NCBI GenBank assembly: GCA_029959285.1
Contig: JASCOE010000023.1
Location: 1 to 40,630 of the forward strand
DNA from: Flavobacteriaceae bacterium PS02337
GTDB lineage: Bacteria > Bacteroidota > Bacteroidia > Flavobacteriales > Flavobacteriaceae
DNA: 40,630 nucleotides
Direction: 5' to 3'
Shown: positions 7,836 to 15,707 of the stretch, piece by piece
How the letters are laid out: every line of letters begins with the position of its first letter
Numbering within the stretch: position 1 is the first letter of the stretch
Position numbers and translations under genes: made by a program
Notes under the pieces: generated by a model
Seen by the model: only the letters and a program-made list of their open reading frames with translations
Database searches by the model: none
Told to the model about the DNA's origin: nothing

Positions 7836-7983
7836 TGAAATGGGTTCGCTGTTTGTGTTCACCTTTTTTTCCGATATTAAAACTTTCTACGGGTCTGTGG
7901 TAGCCCATTACTCTTGTGTACACCAGGCATTTGGTGCGAACTTCTTGATTTTGTTCTAAAATCGCGTTGGTTGTTAGTTTCAT
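7819..7983 (-). CDS. Separate glycyl-radical domain of anaerobic NrdD (54 aa)
   Basis: This short frame lies between nrdD and nrdG. It encodes 54 residues from an ATG at 7983 to a TAG at 7819. Residues 19-49 (CLVYTRVMGYHRPVESFNIG and KKGEHKQRTHF) match the C-terminal tail of single-chain NrdD proteins, where RV-x-GY-x-RPV surrounds the glycyl-radical glycine, here G27. The 701-residue NrdD upstream stops just after its zinc-binding cysteines and lacks this tail. The ORF starts 51 bases after the NrdD stop, with its own ATG and an unrelated N-terminal stretch (MKLTTNAILEQNQEVRT), so it is not a simple frameshift. It would work in trans, much as GrcA does for pyruvate formate-lyase. The identity is strong from the motif; the split arrangement is the unusual part. 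Confidence 0.85.
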   Translation of the reverse strand: MKLTTNAILEQNQEVRTKCLVYTRVMGYHRPVESFNIGKKGEHKQRTHFNEAKC

Positions 7984-8034
7984 ATTTGCTGTTTTTTTAG
8001 TTATGAATTGTGTAAAATTTGCGGTGTGGTTTTT

Positions 8035-10140
8035 TCAAATATCTATAAGCTTTGTTTTTTCTTCAATGATAATTTCATCGCATTTTGGGCAATATTCATG
8101 CTCTCCGTTTAGATAGCCATGAACAGGGCAAACACTAAATACAGGTGTTACTGTGATGTAAGGCAATTTAAAATTAGTAATCACTTTTTTTACAAAATTT
8201 TTGCAAGCTTCAGGTGAGCTTATTCTTTCGCTCATATACAAATGCAAAACGGTTCCTCCTGTGTATTTGCATTGCAATTGGTCCTGAAGCATCAAAGCTT
8301 CAAATGGATCCTGGGTAAAATCTACAGGGATTTGGGAACTATTTGTGTAGTAAATATTTTTTTCTGCTCCCGCCTGAATAATATCGTCAAAACGTTTTTT
8401 ATCCTCTTTGGCAAATCGGTATGTGGTTCCTTCTGCCGGAGTGGCTTCTAAATTATAAAGATTTCCAGTTTCTTCCTGATACTGCTTCATTCTGTCCCGG
8501 ATGTGTTCCAGAATTTCAGAAGCAAGTTTAATACCAGTTTCAGAAGTTATGTCGTCTTCATTATGGGTAAAATTCTGTATCATTTCGTTCATTCCGTTTA
8601 CACCAATAGTTGAAAAGTGATTTCTGAAATGTTGTAAATACCGTTTGGTGTAGGGATACAATCCACGATCGTACATTCCCTGAATAAAAGTTCTTTTTTT
8701 CTCTAAAGTTGATTTGGAAATCAATAAAAGCTTGTCCAATTGTTGAAATAAAGCTGCTTTGTTTCCTTTGAATAAATAACCTAAACGAGCCATATTAATA
8801 GTTACCACGCCAATACTTCCTGTCATTTCAGCGCTTCCAAAAAGTCCGTTTCCACGTTTTAATAGTTCTCGCAAATCGAGTTGTAAACGGCAGCACATAC
8901 TGCGAACAGCATTGGGCTTGTAGGCATTTTCGTTTTCTATTTGATTGCCATTTTCGTCCAAAACATATTGGCTTCCAATGAAATTTTGAAAATAGGAAGA
9001 ACCAATTTTCGCTGTGTTTTCAAAAAGCAGGTTTATATTCTCTCCATCCCAGTCAAATTCCTCGGTAATATTAACCGTTGGAATAGGGAAGGTAAAGGGC
9101 TGCCCATTGGCATCACCTTCTGTCATTACGGTATAATACGCTTTATTGATTAGATTCATTTCTTTTTGAAAATGCTCGTATCGTAAATTAGTAACTTCAG
9201 AAACTCCTCTGCTTTTAGCCCTTGTCAATAGGTCTGTACTATTGTTCTTTTCAAAAATATGACAATCATTTTTAGTCGGAATTTGTGCTTTTAAATCCTC
9301 AGGAACAACCCAGTCTAAAGTGATATTAGTAAAGGGAGATTGTCCCCAGCGTGCGGGAACATTCAGGTTGTATACAAAACTTCGTACCGCTTTTAAAACG
9401 TCATCATAAAGGAGATCGTCTTTGAATACATAAGGAGCCAAATAGGTGTCAAAAGAACTAAAGGCTTGTGCACCCGCCCATTCGCTTTGCAAAATCCCCA
9501 GAAAATTGGCCATTTGTCCCAAAGCTTCCCTAAAATGAGATGGCGGTTTGCTTTCCACCCGGCCTCTGACTCCATTGAAACCTTCATTTAACAATACACG
9601 CAAACTCCAACCCGCACAATAGCCCGTGAGGCAATCCAAATCGTGAATGTGAATATCACCATTGCGGTGTGCATAGCCTTCTTCTTTAGAATACACTTTA
9701 TCCAGCCAATAATTTGCGATAACTTTTCCTGCTACATTGCTAACCAATCCTGCGTTCGAATAAGAGGTGTTGGCGTTGGCGTTGATCCGCCAATCTGTTT
9801 GTTGTATGTATTCTTCAATCGTTTGGGTGCTGTCGACATAAGTTGTATCATCATTCAATCCTTCAAGATGTTCGCGTTGCAGCTTTCTGGTGTGTCGGTA
9901 TAGCATAAAGGAGCGCATGGCATCAAAATGGTTTTTATCGAATAATTTTTTTTCGATTACATCCTGAATGTCTTCAACAGACCATACTTCTTTGTTTTCG
10001 AGTTGTATAGCCACACTTTCAAAAACACTTTCATCAACAGCTATAGAGACACTCTGAAAAGTTTTTTCAATTGCATCTTTGATCTTATAACTTTCAAATG
10101 GCTGATACTTTCCATTTCTTTTGATGACATAATTTTCCAT
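8035..10140 (-). CDS. nrdD: Anaerobic ribonucleoside-triphosphate reductase, large part (class III)
   Basis: This 701-residue protein reduces ribonucleotides to deoxynucleotides without oxygen. Residues about 1-90 are an ATP-cone (MENYVIKRNGKYQPFESYKI), followed by the ten-stranded catalytic barrel, with NVPARWGQSPFTNI and the conserved MCCRLQLDLRELLKRGNGLF region. The C-terminal zinc site reads CPVHGYLNGEHEYCPKC (C671, H674, C684, C687), with a histidine in place of one cysteine. The chain ends 14 residues later, without the glycyl-radical tail, which is encoded separately at 7983-7819. It starts 33 bases after ric, so it probably shares the ric promoter and an anaerobic/NO response. Confidence 0.95.
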   Translation of the reverse strand: MENYVIKRNGKYQPFESYKIKDAIEKTFQSVSIAVDESVFESVAIQLENKEVWSVEDIQDVIEKKLFDKNHFDAMRSFMLYRHTRKLQREHLEGLNDDTTYVDSTQTIEEYIQQTDWRINANANTSYSNAGLVSNVAGKVIANYWLDKVYSKEEGYAHRNGDIHIHDLDCLTGYCAGWSLRVLLNEGFNGVRGRVESKPPSHFREALGQMANFLGILQSEWAGAQAFSSFDTYLAPYVFKDDLLYDDVLKAVRSFVYNLNVPARWGQSPFTNITLDWVVPEDLKAQIPTKNDCHIFEKNNSTDLLTRAKSRGVSEVTNLRYEHFQKEMNLINKAYYTVMTEGDANGQPFTFPIPTVNITEEFDWDGENINLLFENTAKIGSSYFQNFIGSQYVLDENGNQIENENAYKPNAVRSMCCRLQLDLRELLKRGNGLFGSAEMTGSIGVVTINMARLGYLFKGNKAALFQQLDKLLLISKSTLEKKRTFIQGMYDRGLYPYTKRYLQHFRNHFSTIGVNGMNEMIQNFTHNEDDITSETGIKLASEILEHIRDRMKQYQEETGNLYNLEATPAEGTTYRFAKEDKKRFDDIIQAGAEKNIYYTNSSQIPVDFTQDPFEALMLQDQLQCKYTGGTVLHLYMSERISSPEACKNFVKKVITNFKLPYITVTPVFSVCPVHGYLNGEHEYCPKCDEIIIEEKTKLIDI

Positions 10141-10173
10141 AGTTGTTGGTTCTTAGTGATTGAAAGCTACTTA

Positions 10174-10902
10174 TTATTGAGCTGTAAAGTCTTTTTCAAG
10201 TTTGGCAGCTTTTGGAAATAAAATATTATTCTCCAAATGAATGTGTTTATGCAAATCCTGCTCAAATTCTTCTAGCATTGCAAACGTAACTTTATAAGTA
10301 TTACAGCCATCGGCTGGCGGTGTATAATTGTTAGTTAATTCTGCTATTTTTCTAAAACGGACACCTTCGGCGTCGTGCTCGTGCATCATCATAGCAATTG
10401 GATTTTGAATTGTTTCAAAATGAGGCAGCTCAATTAATTCATCAGATAGAGTAGCATGAACCATTTTTTTTATAAATGGGAACAAAATCAGCTCTTCTTT
10501 TTTCATATGTTGTGCCAATTCTCCTGCGCAGCCTTTAAAAAGCTCATTTATTAATAATAGTTCAGGATGTTTTGCGCCATGCACTCTGCTGAGCTTATCT
10601 AAAAACTGCAGCAGTATTGGTGTTTTTTCTGATACATATCTGTGATGCTTTTTTTCAATATAATCAGCCAATAAATCAATCGGCCAGGCATTGTAATCAA
10701 TTCCTGAATCGCTTTTTGATGATAGAACTGTTTCAATTTCCTGTAATAAAACATCTGCAGTCACTGCTTTTTTCTGGCAGGCTTCTTCAATGCTTCTGTT
10801 TCCGTTACAGCAAAAATCTATTCCGTATTTTGAGAACAAGGCTGCTGTTCTAAAATCTTTTGCCACGTATTCTCCGATTGTAATTTGTTCTAAAGTTTCC
10901 AT
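10174..10902 (-). CDS. ric: Iron-sulfur cluster repair di-iron protein (RIC/ScdA/YtfE)
   Basis: RIC proteins repair Fe-S clusters damaged by NO and oxidants. The 242-residue protein has both family parts: an N-terminal ScdA domain with GIDFCCNGNRS (C31, C32), and a C-terminal hemerythrin-like di-iron domain with repeated histidine/glutamate pairs (H85/H86, H132 with E136, H174/H176, H218/H222 with E224). It is the first gene of the leftward operon and is divergent from nirK, whose product makes NO. A shared Fnr-type box lies between them. The combination points to a response to self-generated NO. Confidence 0.95.
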   Translation of the reverse strand: METLEQITIGEYVAKDFRTAALFSKYGIDFCCNGNRSIEEACQKKAVTADVLLQEIETVLSSKSDSGIDYNAWPIDLLADYIEKKHHRYVSEKTPILLQFLDKLSRVHGAKHPELLLINELFKGCAGELAQHMKKEELILFPFIKKMVHATLSDELIELPHFETIQNPIAMMMHEHDAEGVRFRKIAELTNNYTPPADGCNTYKVTFAMLEEFEQDLHKHIHLENNILFPKAAKLEKDFTAQ

Positions 10903-11076
10903 AATTTTTATTTAGATTATAATTTGTAAATGATTAAACGATGATGATCTTAATAAAAGAGTATTTTGTCTTTTAATTAAACACACTTCATCATTTATTT
11001 TGTTATCCAGTTGTCTTATTATTATTTAATGTATTATTTGATATTGTAAAATTCGTATAATTATAAAATGCAGAAT

Positions 11077-11090
11077 ATGATTTAAATCAT
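11077..11090. promoter_or_regulatory. Fnr/Crp-type box, probable ric site
   Basis: ATGATTTAAATCAT is a perfect 14-base palindrome. On the minus strand a weak -7-like GAATTTTA (11054-11047) lies at the same 33-bp centre-to-centre distance seen at the other three boxes, so this site may drive ric and the genes after it. The -7 match is only four of six fixed positions. Being 128 bp upstream of the nirK box, it could also be a second site for nirK. Confidence 0.55.
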
Positions 11091-11204
11091 AAGACTGCAT
11101 TTTTTTAAATATTTTTTTAAAGTGACCTTAACCATTTTTATTTTTAAAGGAGAATAGTCAGCTGTAAATATCTTTTCTTTTGGAGTTTTTTAAAAATAGT
11201 GAAT

Positions 11205-11248
11205 ATGACAAATATCATAATAAAGGATATTTTTATCCTTTATTTTTA
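11205..11248 (+). promoter_or_regulatory. Fnr/Crp-type box and -7 element of nirK
   Basis: ATGACAAATATCAT (11205-11218, centre 11211.5) is followed by TATTTTTA at 11241-11248, which fits TAnnTTTG except for the last base. The centres are 33 bp apart, exactly as at hemN and narK. The start site would be near 11253, giving a short leader of about 22 bases before the nirK ATG. Confidence 0.7.
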
Positions 11249-11274
11249 CACTATAAATTTCAAACCAAAATAAT

Positions 11275-12759
11275 ATGAAAACCAGTGTTAAATTAAACAG
11301 ACAAATAAGGGGGTTTTTTATAATGTTGCTTGTTTTAGTCGGATTTTTTTCTTGCAAAAGAGGAAGCGATGAAGCAAAAAATTATCAAAATATTGAGGCC
11401 AAAGGGCAGCAAACTGCCGAACTCACGGCGCCTCCGTTTGTTCCGAAAGCAGTAGGAGACCGTGAAGCTACAAAATTAGTGGTCAATATGGAAATTAAGG
11501 AAATTGAAGGAGAAATGGTAGATGGTGTAAAATATACTTATTGGACTTTTGGGGGTTCTGTTCCCGGGAGTTTTATCAGAACCAGAGTGGGTGATGAAGT
11601 AGAATTTCACCTAAAAAACCATCCGGATAACAAAATGCCTCACAATATTGATTTACACGCGGTAACCGGACCAGGAGGAGGAGCAACCTCATCGTTGGTT
11701 GCCCCAGGTCACGAAAAAGTGTTTAGTTTCAAAACCTTAAATCCCGGTTTATACGTGTATCATTGTGCTACAGCACCAGTTGGAATGCATATTGCTAACG
11801 GAATGTATGGGTTGATTTTGGTTGAACCAGAAGGAGGCTTGCCACCAGTTGATAAAGAATATTACATCATGCAAGGTGATTTTTACACCAAGGGCAGTTA
11901 TGGGGAACAAGGTTCTCAACCTTTTGATATGGATAAAGCCATTAAGGAACAAGCTGATTATGTGGTCTTCAATGGGAAAGTTGGAGCTCTCGCCGGAGAT
12001 AAGTCTTTAACGGCCAAAGTTGGTGAAACTGTCCGTATTTATATGGGGAATGGAGGTCCTAATTTGGTGTCATCTTTCCATGTTATTGGAGAAATTTTCG
12101 ACAAAGTGCATATTGAAGGAGGGGATATGATCAACGAAAACGTACAAACTACCTTAATACCTGCAGGTGGTTCGGCCATTGTGGAGTTTAAAGTAGATGT
12201 TCCGGGAACTTTTATACTGGTAGACCACTCGATTTTTAGAGCCTTTAATAAAGGAGCACTTGGAATGCTGAAAGTTGAAGGCGAGGAAAATAAAAAATTG
12301 TATTCTGGAACCATACAAGATGGAATATATTTACCAGAAGGTGGGACAATTCAAGGTATGCCAAAAGGCAAAGCAGTTCCTAAAACTACTGTTGCAAAAA
12401 CTGTTCCTGAACAAATTAAAGCCGGTAAAGAATTATTTGACCGTACCTGTTATGCCTGTCACCAATCTGAAGGGCAAGGTATTCCGAATGCTTTTCCTCC
12501 ATTGGCAAAATCAGATTACCTGAATGCGAATCCAGATAGAGCTATTGGCGCGGTATTGCACGGATTAAGTGGAGAGATCACCGTTAATGGCAAGAAATTC
12601 AATAACGTGATGACCAGTCAGAACCTAACTGACGAGCAAGCTGCTGATGTTCTGACATACATATACAACAGTTGGGGCAATAATAAAACAGTAATAACTC
12701 CGGCAAAAGTAAAAGCTGTTAGAGCCAAACCTGCTCCAAAAGTAGCCCAGGAACATTAG
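11275..12759 (+). CDS. nirK: Copper nitrite reductase fused to a C-terminal cytochrome c (lipoprotein)
   Basis: NirK reduces nitrite to NO. Two cupredoxin domains span about residues 60-345. Type 1 copper ligands are H123, C164, H172 and M177; type 2 ligands are H128, H163 and H318; the catalytic pair is D126 and H269. All are present, in [19 protein letters not shown] and SSFHVIG. A lipoprotein signal ends at C27 (GFFSC), so the enzyme should be membrane-anchored on the periplasmic side. Residues about 378-470 form a class I cytochrome c with CYACH (392-396) and a likely axial M446, which would feed electrons directly to the type 1 copper. At 494 residues it is longer than classic NirK because of this domain. 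It is first in an operon with nirV, a Sco protein and a barrel protein. Confidence 0.96.
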   Translation: MKTSVKLNRQIRGFFIMLLVLVGFFSCKRGSDEAKNYQNIEAKGQQTAELTAPPFVPKAVGDREATKLVVNMEIKEIEGEMVDGVKYTYWTFGGSVPGSFIRTRVGDEVEFHLKNHPDNKMPHNIDLHAVTGPGGGATSSLVAPGHEKVFSFKTLNPGLYVYHCATAPVGMHIANGMYGLILVEPEGGLPPVDKEYYIMQGDFYTKGSYGEQGSQPFDMDKAIKEQADYVVFNGKVGALAGDKSLTAKVGETVRIYMGNGGPNLVSSFHVIGEIFDKVHIEGGDMINENVQTTLIPAGGSAIVEFKVDVPGTFILVDHSIFRAFNKGALGMLKVEGEENKKLYSGTIQDGIYLPEGGTIQGMPKGKAVPKTTVAKTVPEQIKAGKELFDRTCYACHQSEGQGIPNAFPPLAKSDYLNANPDRAIGAVLHGLSGEITVNGKKFNNVMTSQNLTDEQAADVLTYIYNSWGNNKTVITPAKVKAVRAKPAPKVAQEH

Positions 12760-12781
12760 AATAAATCAAAAAAAGTAACAG

Positions 12782-13552
12782 ATGGCAGTATTTAAAACAA
12801 TATCAATCCTATTTATATTCTGTGTAAGTTCTCTTTTTGCTCAAGAAGAAAAAATGGCATCCATAAAAGGCGGCAGTTTTGTTCCCCTTTATGGTGCTAC
12901 TTCTGAAAAACCGGTCAAAATACCTTCTTTTACTATTGATGTGTATCCAGTTACCAATATACAATTTCTTGCTTTTATCAAAAAATACCCAGAGTATAGT
13001 CGTTCTAAAATCAAAGGTATTTTTGCAGATAAAAGTTATCTGGCACAATGGACAAGTGATTTCGATTATGGTTTAAAGAATTTAAACAATGCCCCGGTTA
13101 CCAATGTTTCCTGGTTTGCTGCCAAAAAATATTGCGAATGTCAAGGCAAAAGACTGCCAACAATGGACGAATGGGAATATGTAGCCATGGCCGATGAAAA
13201 ACGTATTGATGCCCGTTCTAAAAAAGAATTCAATAAATACATTTTGTCGTGGTATGAGAAGCCAAAAACCTATTTAAACCCTGTAGGTCAAACCTTCAGG
13301 AATTACTGGGGGGTTTATGACATGCACGGTTTGGTGTGGGAATGGACAGGCGATTTCAATAGTATCTTTCTTTCAGGGGAGTCCCGAAAAGATAAAGCTA
13401 CAGATAAGAATCTTTTTTGCGGCAGCGGATCCGTAAATGCCACCGATTTAATGGATTATGCGGCTTTTATGCGCTATGCTTTCAGAAGCAGCCTGAAAGC
13501 AAATTATACCACCAAAAACTTAGGTTTTCGCTGTGCCAAAGATTTAAAATAG
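12782..13552 (+). CDS. nirV: NirV-like formylglycine-generating-enzyme-fold protein
   Basis: A 256-residue secreted protein: the signal peptide runs to SSLFAQ, then a single sulfatase-modifying-factor (FGE) fold domain from about 25 to 255, with MASIKGGSFVPLYG, PVTNVSWFAAKKYCECQGKRLP, EWEYVA and the closing LGFRCA. The paired catalytic cysteines of true formylglycine-generating enzymes are not visible, so it is unlikely to be one. NirV proteins are known next to nirK in other denitrifiers, and a role in nitrite reductase maturation or stability is suspected. It lies 22 bases after nirK. Confidence 0.85.
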   Translation: MAVFKTISILFIFCVSSLFAQEEKMASIKGGSFVPLYGATSEKPVKIPSFTIDVYPVTNIQFLAFIKKYPEYSRSKIKGIFADKSYLAQWTSDFDYGLKNLNNAPVTNVSWFAAKKYCECQGKRLPTMDEWEYVAMADEKRIDARSKKEFNKYILSWYEKPKTYLNPVGQTFRNYWGVYDMHGLVWEWTGDFNSIFLSGESRKDKATDKNLFCGSGSVNATDLMDYAAFMRYAFRSSLKANYTTKNLGFRCAKDLK

Positions 13553-13576
13553 GTTCTAAACTATTTATATAAAAAA

Positions 13577-14164
13577 ATGAAAAAACTGTTCCTGGGATTA
13601 ACATTAGTCCTTTTAGTTTTACAGGGATGTAATACTAATAAAAAATCCGAAGATAAACCGATTTCAGATTTATCCATATACAATCTGCCTTCAAAATGGA
13701 CCAATCAAAATGGGCAAAATCTTGAAATGAAGGATTTAAAAGGCAAAGTGCTCGTTATGGTAATGATTTATACTTCCTGCAAGGCAGCTTGTCCCAGACT
13801 AGTGGCCGATATGCGAAATATAGAATCTCGTTTGTCTGAGAAAATCAAACCCGATGTAAAGTTCCTATTGGTAAGCATAGATCCGGAAGTTGATACTCCG
13901 GCACGATTAAAAGAATTTGCTATTGCTAATAAAATGGATGGGGGACAATGGGAATTTTTGAGATCCACAGAAGAAAATACCCGAGAGTTTGCAGCGGTTT
14001 TGGCAGTCAACTACAAGAAAATTGCTCCTTTAGATTTTTCGCATTCTAACATAATAAGTGTTTTTAATGCCGAAGGGGAATTAACATTTCAGCAAGAAGG
14101 TTTGGGTGTAAATTCTGAAGCAACGATTAAAAAAATTACTGAAGAAGCTGAAAAGATAAAGTAA
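13577..14164 (+). CDS. Sco1/SenC-family copper chaperone lipoprotein
   Basis: A 195-residue lipoprotein (lipidated C18 in VLVLQGC) with a thioredoxin fold. The Sco copper ligands are all present: the CxxxC pair C68 and C72 in TSCKAACP, and H156 in DFSHSN. Sco proteins load copper or reduce cysteines in copper enzymes such as cytochrome oxidase. Its place in the nirK operon, 24 bases after nirV, suggests it metallates the NirK copper sites (inference). Confidence 0.92.
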   Translation: MKKLFLGLTLVLLVLQGCNTNKKSEDKPISDLSIYNLPSKWTNQNGQNLEMKDLKGKVLVMVMIYTSCKAACPRLVADMRNIESRLSEKIKPDVKFLLVSIDPEVDTPARLKEFAIANKMDGGQWEFLRSTEENTREFAAVLAVNYKKIAPLDFSHSNIISVFNAEGELTFQQEGLGVNSEATIKKITEEAEKIK

Positions 14165-14187
14165 ACTTCTTTCTTAAAACTTACAAA

Positions 14188-15465
14188 ATGAAAATCTTGA
14201 AAATTATTGTTATAACACTTTTACCAGTGTTCAGCTGTATTGCTTTTGCTCAGGAACTGGATGCAAATTTACAGATCAGACCTCGTTATGAGTTTAGAAA
14301 TGGCTATAAAGCCCCAATTCCTTATGGAGAAACGGCAGCTCAATTTGTTTCATCCAGAACTCGTTTGAATCTGAACTTCAGGCAAGATCAATTTATTACC
14401 AGACTTACTATACAAAATGTTCGTGTTTGGGGAGATGTGCCCACAAATACCAAATCAGATGTAAACAGGATTCAGTTATATGAAGCCTGGGTGCAATATA
14501 ACTTTAGTGAAAAATGGAGTGCGCGTTTAGGCCGTCAGGTGATTTCGTATGACAATCAACGCATTTTTGGTGAAGTCGATTGGGCACAACAAGCGCAAAG
14601 TCACGATGCTGCGATAACAACTTTTAAAAGTAACAAAAATCATCTGGATGTAGGGATTGCATATAATGCAAATGCTGAAACCGAACTTGCAACACCTTAT
14701 AACGTGCTAAATTACAAATCGATGCAATATGCTTGGTACCATACTGAGTTATTGAAAATAAATATGAGTTTCTTGTTTTTAAATACAGGTTATGAAAATA
14801 AATTAACAGATCCAGTTCCAACACCAACACCCGAATTGAAAGTAGATTACATGCAGACTTTTGGAACGTATTGGAAAACCAAAGGGAAATCCTGGGATGT
14901 AGACTTATGGTTTTATGGGCAAACAGGAAAAAATGCAACTAATACAGTAAATGCTTTTGACGTAGCTCTTAATTTTAATTATGACCTGACCGATAAGTTT
15001 AAAGCTGGTTTTGGATACGAATATCTTTCCGGAAAGAGCCAGGAAAATACTAGTTCAGCAATAAAATCCTTTCATCCTGTTTTTGGAACCAATCATGCCT
15101 TTAATGGATATATGGATTATTTCTATGTCGGAAATTATAAAAACTCGGTTGGTTTAAAGGATGCTTTTTTGAAATTTGCATACAATGTCAACAAATGGCA
15201 ATTTGCGTTATTTCCCCATGTTTTTAATGCTGCGAATACCGTTTTGGATGCTAATGGAAATGAAATAAAAAACTATCTTGGTACGGAAATCGATTTTACA
15301 TTTGGCTACTCAGCACATAAATTTGTGAATGTAACGGGAGGTTATTCCCATATGTTTGCTACCGATACCATGCAAAGATTGAAAGATGGCCACGTTAATC
15401 ACGTTAACAATTGGGCGTGGGTAATGATTAATGTAAATCCTCAGATTTTTTCTCATAAAAAATAA
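14188..15465 (+). CDS. Outer-membrane beta-barrel protein (alginate-export-like)
   Basis: A 425-residue protein with a signal peptide ending at AFAQ, followed by alternating aromatic beta-strand segments throughout, as in 16- to 18-strand barrels. The opening QIRPRYEFRNGYKAP and the motif RLGRQVISYDNQRIFGEVDW resemble the Alg_export family of Bacteroidetes. The last residues do not show a classic terminal phenylalanine. It is the last gene of the nirK operon, 23 bases after the Sco gene, so it may let nitrite or nitrate cross the outer membrane (inference). Substrate unknown. Confidence 0.75.
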   Translation: MKILKIIVITLLPVFSCIAFAQELDANLQIRPRYEFRNGYKAPIPYGETAAQFVSSRTRLNLNFRQDQFITRLTIQNVRVWGDVPTNTKSDVNRIQLYEAWVQYNFSEKWSARLGRQVISYDNQRIFGEVDWAQQAQSHDAAITTFKSNKNHLDVGIAYNANAETELATPYNVLNYKSMQYAWYHTELLKINMSFLFLNTGYENKLTDPVPTPTPELKVDYMQTFGTYWKTKGKSWDVDLWFYGQTGKNATNTVNAFDVALNFNYDLTDKFKAGFGYEYLSGKSQENTSSAIKSFHPVFGTNHAFNGYMDYFYVGNYKNSVGLKDAFLKFAYNVNKWQFALFPHVFNAANTVLDANGNEIKNYLGTEIDFTFGYSAHKFVNVTGGYSHMFATDTMQRLKDGHVNHVNNWAWVMINVNPQIFSHKK

Positions 15466-15640
15466 TTTTTAATTCACTTGAAAGCTGTCTAGAATACTTA
15501 ATTCTAAAAAGTTTTGCATAACCCCAATGGCTGATTGGATTAGTATTTGTTTTTTTTCATTTTGTGAAATACTGGGTTTTATAGCTTATTTTTATTACTT
15601 TCATCTTTATTTTCTGGTTATTTTGAGTTGAAAACAATAA

Positions 15641-15684
15641 ATGATTTATATCATGTTTTAGGATTACGGACTATTTTATCTTTG
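15641..15684 (+). promoter_or_regulatory. Fnr/Crp-type box and -7 element of narK
   Basis: ATGATTTATATCAT (15641-15654, centre 15647.5) is followed by a perfect -7 element TATCTTTG (15677-15684). Centre-to-centre distance is 33 bp. The start site would be near 15689, leaving a leader of about 19 bases before the narK ATG. Confidence 0.78.
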
Positions 15685-15707
15685 TTTAAGAATTAATTAA
15701 AGTAAGT

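Larger units (their letters stand above)
10903..11274. other. Divergent ric-nirK control region
   Basis: This 372-base gene-free stretch separates two divergent operons. It is very AT-rich and holds two ATGAY-N4-ATCAT palindromes, centred at 11083.5 and 11211.5 and listed separately. I see no other gene or strong hairpin in it. Confidence 0.8.

Noticed and set aside
7836-7862. GTG at 7862 as the start of nrdG
   Set aside because: It lies within the glycyl-radical ORF and adds residues that NrdG proteins do not share; the ATG at 7835 fits better.
8035-10140. nrdD shortened by a recent frameshift
   Set aside because: The radical motif is in a separate ORF 51 bases on, with its own ATG and a different lead-in sequence; no single-base change rejoins them neatly.
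15490-15506. TAGAAT/ATTCTA hairpin after the barrel gene as a terminator
   Set aside because: Only six A/T-rich pairs and no T-run; too weak to call.
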